From Lottia gigantea (lineage: Eukaryota; Mollusca; Gastropoda; Lottiidae): a stretch of 64,000 bases of DNA. This document shows positions 48,101-60,100 of this stretch, in pieces (position 1 is the first letter of the stretch; every line of letters starts with the position of its first letter). Below the pieces are notes generated by a model, which saw only the letters and a list, made by a program, of their open reading frames with translations, ran no database searches and was not told where the DNA came from. Location of the stretch: positions 382,495-446,494 of the forward strand of contig NW_008707205.1 of the NCBI RefSeq assembly GCF_000327385.1. Reading direction: 5' to 3'. A program made the position numbers and the translations under genes.

Positions 48101-51100
48101 TGAGCCAATAGCCTCTGATTTATGTCACGCTCCTTCAGAAAAACAACCTCCATAGGTATATCAGTTTTACAGCTAGATATTCTGCCATTTTCATGTCTAT
48201 CTATTCAAAAATTTCCAGTATTCTTAAATTTTCGTCTCAAATTTTCTATTTCAAACCTAAAGCCACAAAGCATAATGTTGTTATCCTGAGTCTCAGAAGT
48301 TTATTTAAATTCTAAAATTACCTTTCCTGGTTCTGTCAGTGTTAGAGTTGGTACAAAATTTAAAAATATGTGATTACAATCTGTTTTCTGAGACTGAAAT
48401 GTAAAATGTAAGAACAGTTCAACTCTAATGAAATGCAATTTGGACCCCAATGCCTGACAAAATAGATGTATAAATAAAAAAGGATTCATACAAGCAATCA
48501 AAATCTCATCAAAAGAATGGCAAAATCGAGAGTAAAAGTTGTGTGGTAGTGGACTCCTCCAAAGAGAAGTACCATCAGGTGTTTCGAAAAGAGTGAGCAT
48601 GGCCTGCTTCGAGCGCGACCACAATGGTAAAAATCATGAGATACAACCTGATCAATTCAGGCTTGACCAAACATATGAGCATATTTATATTATGTTATTT
48701 ACTTATCTTCATAAACTTCTAATACAGGGCCAAGATTTGATGTTCAACATTTTACAGGAAACTCTGACTGAATGTCATGAGACTCAAAGCTTAAGAATAT
48801 GTACATGATGAAAATTGAAAATTCTTTAAGGTAATACATTACATCTATAAAAATTAACTTACATAAGAATGTGAGAATGCCACTTCTAAAGCATCCATTG
48901 CCTCTAATAGAGTTCTTTCTCCTTCATTTTGGAGATATTCAAATGATGCTTCCTGCAAAATGTAATATATGATATTGGTGATAGGGATGGAAAGATGAAC
49001 CCAGGCCAACTTTTTGAATCCTTGAGGAAAATCACCTAATGCAGTAATCAGTAATTTTGTGTTCCCAAAGAAATATGTTTGTACTTAAGCCTATTAGTGC
49101 AACTGCTTCTTTGCCTTCCAAGAATCTTTTGGCAGCTTTATTCATGTGGCAAAAGTTTGAGCAAGAAATCTCAAAGAAATAAATTATCCTACCTTTGTAA
49201 CTAAATCTGAATGTCTTATGATGGATCTGACAAAAAATCTATAATCTGTGACCTCTTGACCTTTGGCTACCTAAATGCAAAGCAAGGGATTATTTAAATT
49301 GCAAATTTAAAAACCCTGCTAACGACTCGTGCAGTTTTCTGGGCTAATGAAGACGTGGCAACACCATGCAGTGCGTAATGAGGGAAATTTTGCCAGGACA
49401 GTTAGATTGGCTTACACTTTTTCGAATTTCAAACTGTCGAGGGATCTTTAATTGGCATAGTATGGAACTTAATTTATTGTCACATGCGAAAGACTAGATT
49501 TTTCTCCTATAATCTGCAACACTGATGAAAAATCCGAAGGTATTATCTCAACAAGATCAAAGAAAGATGACAGAAAGCGACGGTACCTTAGCTTTACCAA
49601 AATATAAATGCATCTTATAATTGGCTGTTGGAATGATTTCTAGATCAAATTTACGTAGTCTGTTAATTTCAAGTTGGAAAGCCAGGCCAGGTTCTAAATG
49701 ACGATAGATTCTATCTTCTTGAAACTGAAAATATATCAATAAAATTTATATAAGAACTACATTTTATTTACATGACTAATGGCATCAGACTGAAATTAAA
49801 ATTAGAGTAGAGACAATTGACTTATTGAAATAAAATAAACTTATATTACTAAATGAAAATATACTAATAAAAGATAGACTGAGCTAGTTTGTAATATTCT
49901 TCACTGGCCTTGTCAATATGACTGAATCAAATTTCAAATTTCAAATATTTTGTTTCATTTTTTTATCAATTAGCATCAGGTGTTCATTTCTAGTTAAGAC
50001 TTTAAAAGAACATGTATCATTTTGGTGTATAGTTTTCATTCATTTGTGTACTTAACTTTTTCGACCTACTAAAAAATCAGACTGTCCCTTTACGCTTTAG
50101 CTTTTGTTTTGGATTATTCATTTGTATTAATAACAATGGTTTTGATAGTGAAATATTCACATGGCATGTGTATCTTGAAGTTAAATTTTTAGAACTTGAT
50201 GTGGAATAAAAGAATAAATAAATCAAATTTTTTTAGCATGCCAGTTGAATTTCCTAAGCCCAATCTATCATTTACACTACAAAAATATTTTAAATCAATT
50301 TAAAAAAAGGCATTAATACTTTTTCAACCTATCAAGCTCCAAACATAAACTCCAAGCAAAATATGGCTTATCTTATTTATAAACACCCATATCATGCATA
50401 TAAGATATTGTAGATTTTTAGGCAATACCTACAAAAAGTCTTTGTCAGATTTGAACTATTTGTTAGAGAATTTGTGACTAGTATAGTTCTAGTACCACAT
50501 CCACTCAAACACACAGCAAAAAAAATTGTCCATTTTAAGCATACCAGGAAGCAAAGAAAGATGCAGAATTTTCAGAAATAAGATATATCAAAGATACATA
50601 TATGGGGCAACAGCAAAACATCAAACACTAATATGATGGATCCAATTTGCCAATTTTTTGCCTTAAGATTTTCACCAAAATGAAGAAAACAACTTTGCAT
50701 CAAATTACATTTAGAGTCTGGAAAAGTCCAAATTTTGAAATTTAACTCCCGTTTCTGACCAATCTGTTTCGATTAAATACTGAAGATATATATCTTTGAC
50801 ATAAATATAGAAGCAGAATTAATATTGGACTACCATAAAGTTTTACCTATAAATTAACGTTAATAATACATTTCTAAATATTAAAGCCAAGGATATACAA
50901 AATAAATAGTCTGTTTTACAGGCCCAAAAATACCTGATTGTTGCCTTAATATTAAATGTACATTAAATTTGTGGTAATAAATAATAAATACTTTCGCCCG
51001 CTCCAAATTATTCCAGTTGAAAATCTAAACAAGCACTTATAAATAATAAATAATAAATTTTTTTTAAAAAAAGGCCTGTAAAACAGACTATTTATTTTGT

Positions 51101-54100
51101 ATGTCCTAAAATATGTAAAATACTAAGACTAAAAATTGTTGTCTTCTTGAATTTTGATTGATTGAAAAAACAATTTTTCTAATCAATAATGTGAATAAAA
51201 AATCAGCTCTCTGTGGGCAATAGGGGAAATTTTTTGTTACATTAGCCTAGACTTTACCAATTTCAAATTTCAGGTCTACAGAGCCTGCTGATCCTGTCAA
51301 ATACAGGTTTATCGTCAACATTTTATTATCATGTCAGCCTCTTTAAAGAACTGAGCGACTTTGGTACAAAATGTGAAACAAACTTGATAACGTTAACTTT
51401 AAATAAAACCATTCAATAATTTACCAATTTTCAACATTTGAACTGTCTGTTCCTTATTGACTGGGCTAATGAGGCTCGCTATTTAGGTCTCCATGTGAAT
51501 CTTTGTGAGGCCTCTGACCTACACCCCAAAAAAATTTGCAAGGTTGACCTATGCCAGAAGTGACTCCCCTCTCCAGCATTGCTCTAAGCGACAACACATG
51601 AAATGAAATTTAATAAAAGATCCTGTAGAAATATAGGCATCAGTCATCACCTCTAAACAGTAAGACTACTTACATTTTCTTTACAGAAAGCTTGAAATTG
51701 GGCTGATATCTTATCATCATCTAGTTCATCATGACTGTGTATACCAATATTAATAATATGTATTGGATCATCTATATCAGATACACTCTAAAATTATCAA
51801 TAATAATGTTAAATTACACATCTTAATATTTGGTGTCACATATAAGCACAGTCGGTTATAGTATTAGTTCTGTACAGGACGCCATTTGCTTGGTTATGTC
51901 CAACAAATGGGGTTTATAGGTTCTAATCTCAGTCAGCACATGAAAGTCCGATTGCCTACAATAAGTCATCTTAATTCATAATTTCATGGTCACAAACAGT
52001 TTCCATGGAAACTTGGGACACTTGATTTGTTTGACGTTGAGCAACAATGCTTTTCGGTCCTCTTCATTCAAGGAATATTTCATTTACAATGACAGTTTCG
52101 TATCTCCATCATTTATAATACGGCCAAATCCTCACTTCAAAAACAAACTGAATAATTCTACATGGCAATAATTACCTTATTAGAAAGGGTCTCTGAATCT
52201 AAATCAAATCCACTATCATGTAAACCTCCTACAGCTGGACTCTGTGGTGGTGAGGGGGAATCATAATTAAATCTTTCTAATAAATAGTGGAAGTTCCTGA
52301 AAGTCAAAAGAATCATCATGGTATGCAATCAATTTTCAAATAAACTGATCTTTTTATTTTTCAAAAATAAAGAGCTCAGGAATACGATCATTAACCCTTG
52401 AACACTGAGTCTTAATGAAAATTAATGGAGTTTAACATCGTACTCTTCTGCACCTAATGAAGACTGACATTGCCATGGAGTGTGCAAAGATGGAGAAGTT
52501 GACAGGAGAAAGGTATTGGTCTAGTCTTTTTTCTACTCCCAATGGATATTTAACATGCACAGCCTGTAGCACACAGGGCTTCAGTTTATTGTCCCATAGG
52601 AACAACAAGAAGATTTTTCCATGTAAACCCCTCTAACCTCCATCACTGACAAAGAGAAAACAAAATTCCAAGTAATATAACTTGGTATGATGCATCTGTT
52701 GTTTCAATGGTAGTTTCATGTAATTATTTTGTCTATTTTTATCCGCTCCAGGGCTGAACAAAACCCTTTCATAATGTGTTAAAAATACTTGTATACAATT
52801 TAATATCTCCACTTACGGTTGGAATTCTTCAAATGTATTGAATGCTGCCATGACACCCATTCTTTGACAAATTGGTGATTCTTCATAATGTTCCGAATTT
52901 TCAAAAATAAAATCTTCTGTTAATGTTGGTACACGTAGCAATCCACTGTCAAACCTTGTCACCATTAATCTACAATACATTATATAGACATAGTGAGTAA
53001 GGGGGCCTCTATGCAGAAGAGTAAACTTTGTACTTTGTTTGTGAACATGAATTTGTCAGGTCATTGTTGAAGGTTCAAATGTGACAAAAATCATGGCATG
53101 GCTTTATAGAGGCTTGGTGAACAGACAGTCCCCATGAAAATTCACAAAAATTACATTGTGTTTAAGAAAGGCATGATGAGCAGTCCAACAGAACATAACA
53201 TTAAAAAATATTAGATATGATTCTTATGTTTACATGCTGATTAGGATTATGAAGACAGTCCCTGGACCTGCGATAAGCAAGCAGACATCTTACTCACTGA
53301 GCCATCATGGCTTCCTTCATAAAGAAAGCCAATAAAAATGACCTATGGATAAAACAGTTAATTTTCCAAAAATGCCAAATGTAGGGATAAGAAACAGAGA
53401 AAGAGGTTTAACTGTAACTATAATGTAGTAGAGAAAATTACCTATTTGGATGAGATCTCGGTAATAAAAATCTAAATTCAACTATACAGACGCCATTATC
53501 TAATCTAACATGTTGTAGACAGTTTAATTCATAAGCTATGTAGGCTCTTCTTATATACACCTACAATCATAATAATATATATATTCTTCTATAAATATTG
53601 GGGGGAAACACCTCCCTTTCTGTTCATCTCCAAAGTCTTTATCCTGACTTGGAAAAGCATTGTATATACTATGCTAAAATATTGGCTGAAAATCATTTTT
53701 ATCAAAGCAATGACATTCTAAGACTAAGAGTACTATTTTAGGCTGTTACTCTAGTTCTAATTAAAAAAATGGAAAAAATTTAAAAAACTGTTTACTTTGC
53801 TCAGATAATAGTCCCATAGCTTCATTTTAACTAGAAATATATAAACTGCTAATGTTTTAGGGTGTAAAAATTCATGTTACATACCTCGAGAGCAGCCATT
53901 TTGACTAAATCATTTGGATGGAAGAAGAATTCTTGTAAAATATCATATATAGCTGTCTCAGAATTAATCAATTTCTGTAAATTTTCTGGGCAGAAGTCAT
54001 GACCATACATATCAACAGCAGATAAAAATATAGATTCCATTTGATTATGACGTAGTTCAAATGGAGGTTGATGTGCTGCTATCAATACCTGCAATAAAAC

Positions 54101-57100
54101 AAAACCACCATATAACTAATTGGGACGTGCTATGTCTTGGTTGATTGAAATCAGACACTCATGGGTTACCCAAGACTAAATTCTCATGTGTTTGCTTAAT
54201 TCTCAATGCTGAATTCTCATTGTTGTTTAACATAATTCTCATTGTTGTATTCTCATTGTTTTGCATAATTCTCATTGTTTTACATAATTCTCAATGCTGA
54301 ATTCTCATTGTTTAGCATAATTCTCATTGTTAAGCATAATTCTCATTGTTTTGCATAATTCTCAAAGCTGAATTCTCATTGTTAAGCATAATTCTCATTG
54401 TTTAGCATAATTCTCATTGTTGTATTCTCATTGTTTGCATAATTCTCAATGCTGAATTCTCATTCTTGTATTTTCATGTGTTGAACTAATTCCCTTACCT
54501 GATTTAAGAGAAAATTTCAAAACAAGCATTAGTAAACCAATATTATGGCTAAGATTATTTTTACCTGTCGAGCTCTAAGTGCCACTTTAGCATTCTCTGT
54601 TTTATTAAGCTGAGTTAATTCTGTTAAAATAGTTGCCAATTCATCTGTTAATCCTGGCTCTTTACCGCACAGATGATCCTACAAAATACAACAGAACAGA
54701 AGGGTTAAAGGGAATTTGCAAAATATAACAGAACAGAGGCTGAAATTTACAAAATAAAACAGAACAGAGGGAATATAACTAAAATTTACAAATTACAACA
54801 GAACCAAAGGGTTAACTGAAATTTTCAAAAAACATCACAGGAGAATTGTTAACCGAAATTTGTCGTGCATGGTATTCAAATTATCAATTCTAATACTGTG
54901 ATGTACCTATTTCATATTTTCTTTGTTCATATTTGAGGGAAATTTAATAATTTTACATAAATTACAAAAAGCTGAAAGAAAGTAAGAGGTAAGAAACATA
55001 TGATGTCACTTGATAGTGGTCACTTCACAGCTCGCTATCACTATAGAGTAGTCAGTGGTGTAGAAAGGGTTAATTACATTTTAGAAATATCCACACAAAC
55101 TTCAAAATATAGCAAGAATCCATCATTACATTCAATATCTGTAATACTAACACATAATTTGAAGAAAAGGCAATCTGTTTAATGGTCATAGAGCACGTTT
55201 TTTTGGAGTTGTTTTGGGTCTTGAATATATGTAAATAGTCTTCAGAAGTACTAGAAATAATAATAATTCCTTCAAACTTTCTATTTCTGTATATATCTTG
55301 TATGGCAGTCTCAAGAAATGATGAGATGTCATTGTAACATTCAAATGCAGATAACTCTAGACACACATTGATTTGAAGGTACAAATTTCGACTGTGAGCT
55401 GTAAACACTATTACTGATAAGCATGGCTAAAAAATTCCTGTTTCTGATTGGTCAAAAGGATGGTGAATCTGTCCCTTTAAGGTGTTTGATAAAGTTAAAA
55501 CAAGCAAGCTGTCAGAAAATAAAAACACAACACTCTATACATTAAACACAGCAAACAAACTAAAAAATAAATAAAATAATAAAACCTTTCTGATACAGAA
55601 TCTCACCTTCAAAATATCATCCTGTAAAGAATTAGTTTAAATTTTTCTAGTAGCAAGAACATGCTGTTAATAACCAGCTTAAGAATAGCCGAGTAGGCAA
55701 ACCCAGAAACATGCAAATGGACCTAATTTCAACACAGGTACCAATGGCGAAATTCCAATATGACCTTAAATTTTAAGATTATATTCATTCATTCAGTAGG
55801 GACGCAGGCGAATAATAGCAAAGGATTTATAGAGGGAAGGGGGTAATGCAATTGATCAAGGAACCTTGAAAGGGGTAAGAGAAAGAAAAGCGTTGAAAAC
55901 TTGATCGAGGCATGAAATTAATTAAATGATTTTAAAAAGACCAAAGTAAAAAATTAAACAGGGTATTAAAAAAATCAAAATGAGTTCATGTATAAAAGCA
56001 GGCATTCTTAATTCAATATTTACTTAGCAAAGCCATTCATAACATAATAAGGAAGAATAGATTAAAGAAATACAATAAACACAATATAAACTTACAATCA
56101 GCATTATAACTAGAGTATTTTTGTGTTGAACAGCTAGATGTGAAAATATTGTAGCTGTAACAGTGGCCATATCATCTTTATTTCTCTCTCGAATTTTATA
56201 TACACATTTATCATAATGTCCTGAAAAATATAAAAGAAAAATCTTTCAAAGCAAAAAGTGAGTAACAATTCCTTCTTTACCTTTGGAAAGCAAGAAATTA
56301 CAAGTAGTTATTAACATATCATTAATGTGTTTTATGACGTCTCTATATGGGAGCTACCGGAAGCTACTATTAATATATATGCAGTTCCCCTCAAATGATG
56401 TCATAAAACGCGTAAGTTTTAGTGGAATTGCAAGGACCATAGACGTCAGAATGAAAACTAAAATGGAGCAAATTGATACTATCAGTGTCCCGATACACAT
56501 AAAAAATTTAGAAAATCTCTTTACAATCCCTTTAACTCTTTTTATCAACTAATATCAAAATATTTCCAAATCTAACCTTTTAAAAAAGTCTGTCTAGTCT
56601 CTACAAATATAAAATATGATTAGAAATAGGCTACCTACCATTTTGGAATTGTAGTTCCATTTTAAGATATTGACGTAATAAATCTTGTACAACAGATTTC
56701 ATGTGACCACGTATACCACTTCTATATCTCTGTACTAATTGAACGATACCCTGAGTTGTCATAAAGAATACATCCCTATCTGTCCGTTTGGTTAATGTCG
56801 CTGCATAACTATCAATAACATTGGCTATCTGAAATTCAAATACAACATCAAGTCACATGACTAACCAGTAAAAAAACAAAACATATATGGACGCTTGAAG
56901 TGTACTCTAGTGATTCCCCACGTGATATACTTATATGGATAACTTCTTGTTTCGTACAGCCACTTATCTATATCGTATCAAGATGAAACCCCATTTCTGG
57001 AGGTAGATTTTTCTATCTGATTATAACCGAATAAATTTATCTGCCAATGCGAAAGAAACTGGATAGAACTGGATAGAACCAAATTACTTTTGTAGTGTGA

Positions 57101-60100
57101 AAGCAGTATAATAAGCTTGGACCGGCTCTCTCTTTCCTAGCATATGACATTAGTCTGAAAAGTGATAAAGATAGCTTGATAAAGAAAATATATAAATGAA
57201 ACCCTTATTAAAACTCAATTGCTCACCTGTTGACTAGGAAATTGACATAATACTGATGTTATATTACTAGCATAGGAAGCCATCAATTTACGTATAGATC
57301 TCTCAACTTTGATAGGTACTCTTCCTGATATCATAGATATCAATTCCTATAAATACATATTGAATATGTACAAAAAGTACAAAAAGTTGGGGACACATAA
57401 TGAGATTCAAGTGTAGTAGTACCATGAAGAGACAAATAGATACCTGCCAAAATACCATTGAATTTTCCCCTAAACATGGATAATCGTAATTTGAAAAAGT
57501 GGTTTAATTTAGATCGGGGGTGAAGTAGGAGTCACCGAATTTGAGACCAGGCATTTAAGAACTAATTGATAAGGCAATTGAAACTTTAGGGGGAGGAGGG
57601 GTTTGGGGGGGAGTACAGCTTCAGTTCTGGCACGATATATTGGTGAATCAATGCATTGCGATACGTCATGCCATGATACCTGTATCGTATCGTGGCGCCG
57701 TGTATCGATACTTTATTCCATAAAAAAGTGCGGATTTTAAATGTTGTTTTATGATATAAAAATTTTTTCACTGATATTGTTAGAAACTTTTTATAAGACA
57801 GTGGACGCTAACCACTTCTATCAACTACAATACCAAATATCACAGTTATAAAGTTATAAATTAATATATATAGAAACATTTAATAAGACAGTGGACACTA
57901 ACCACTTCTATCAACTATAATACCAAATATCATAGTTATAAAGTTATAAATTAATATATATAGAAACTTTTAATAAGACAGTGGACACTAACCACTTCTA
58001 TCAACTATATTATCAAATATCACAGTTATAAAGTTATAAATTAATATATATAGAAACTTTTAATAAGACAGTGGACACTAACCACTTCTATCAACTATAT
58101 TACCAAATATCACAGTTATAAAGTTATAAATTAATATATATAGAAACTTGTAGAAGATAAAATGTTAATTTTGATCTCATTAGACCTTATCACGAGAAGT
58201 ATTGTATCGCGACCCTTGTATCGCATTATGTATCGTATCGTGACCCTTGTATCGCGATATGTAGCGTATCGTGGCATGATTGTCAATATCAAGCACTATT
58301 GCTGGCGTGGCTAAGTCCCCATTGATTTGAAATACTGAGAATACAATACCTGTAATTCTAGTAGAGGTAATGCTGGATCTTTTAAACATTTCATCATACT
58401 TTCAACAGTCTTTGATAATAACTCAGTGAAATATGGTTCTGGTAAGATATAACCAGACAATATATTCTCTAAAACATTCCTAGCACTCTGAAATACTTGA
58501 TGTAATCTATCACCATGTGTGGACGGACTATTAGACACTGGTAGTTTACCTTTAAATGGTGTTGCCTGTAAAGACGAAATAATTGGATTAATTTAAGAAA
58601 CAGCAGACAAAAAAAATTCATTTTCTAACACCTGGCTAAATATTTCACCTATATATCTGTCATCTTAATCATAAACCTACATACACTGTCCATGCACATT
58701 ATCTAAATCATGAACCTATGGTTCATACTTATTGCTAAAATCATTAACCCATATACTTGTAGTCTAAATCATGAACCTATGGTGTATACTTGCTATCAAA
58801 ATCATTAAACCATATACCTGTAGTCTAAATCATGAACCTATGGTGCATACTTGCTATTAAAATCATTAAACCATATACCTGTAGTCTAAATCATGAACCT
58901 ATGGTGTATACTTGCTATTAAAATCATTAAACCATATACCTGTAGTCTATATCATGAACCTATGGTGTATACTTGCTATCAAAATCATTAAACCATATAC
59001 CTGTAGTCTAAATCATGAAAACACATACAGGATGTCTAAATCATGAAAACATCTACTTGGTGACTGGTGTCTAAATCATGAACCCAAATACATGTTGTCT
59101 AAATCATTTATTCTCATAAACAAGCACTGTTTAATTCTACATCTAAATCTACATACCTGCTATCCAAAACACTGTCTAAATGATGAACCCCATACACGTG
59201 TAGTCTAAATCATTTACAAAGATACAAACCCTATCTAAATCATGAACCTACATTCCTTCTGTCTAAATCATCTACCTATTATTTATACACTGTCAAAATC
59301 ATTACATATACTGTCAGCCATGAAAATAGACCTACCTGTTGAACACGACTAGGATCATCTAATTGTAAATGTGCTACAACACTTCCAGGTTCTAATACAG
59401 CTCCTGGTCTTTTACTGTAGTGTATACTGAAACCAAATAAAATTATTGAAGATAATCAGTTTTTGTGTGTAGCCGAATGAGAGTTGAAATTTGTGTGTAG
59501 CCGCATGTAGCAGTGAGGCACAAATATATACTCTATGAATGTACAATAACAAAATATTTTCATTGTAAAAATGGTACAATTCGTCAATTGTACAGTGATA
59601 TAGAAATATCAAAACAGAGCAGAACATGTTGTTTCACGCTCAAAGGGATCCTTTCTGTGTGTATTGTGGACAATGATAGCATTGATTTGCATTATTTTAA
59701 CTCTGGGTTTTGCAATTAAATAAAGCATTTTATAACACAAATGCTTCAACAGAAATAGTGAGCCTGTCATTTATTTGACACCCCTCAATCTTAAATGAAA
59801 TCTTCAAACTATGCTTACAGCACTCTTAACATCATACAGTGTTAAGCATGTTTAGATGAGTTCATTATCTTAATATAGGGAATAACTATAAATAAACATC
59901 CATACCATCCACTTTCACTGACTGTTAATTCCATCACCATTTTCATTACTTCAATTTCAGCATAAACATCTCCCGAAAATACATGTCCTCCATCTTCTAC
60001 TAGATAGTTTAATAATTTACCAGCTGACGATGACCTACAAACAAAAAATCAAAACATTCTTATCTAGTCGTATGTTATGGCATGGTATGGCATAACATAG

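Larger units (their letters stand above)
46901..58565 (-). other. ACACA: ACC central (non-catalytic) region
   Basis: Sixteen exons from 58565-58350 to 47056-46901 give [120 protein letters not shown] and [19 protein letters not shown]. This region organises the BC and CT domains in the eukaryotic dimer. The variable Ser/Pro loop (SPSPPQSP) corresponds to a regulatory loop region in other ACCs. One conserved exon's worth of sequence is missing (see findings). Confidence 0.94.

Noticed and set aside
53240-53320. tRNA gene on the minus strand
   Set aside because: An A-box-like stretch is present, but no cloverleaf or acceptor stem pairing could be found; it is more likely a SINE head.
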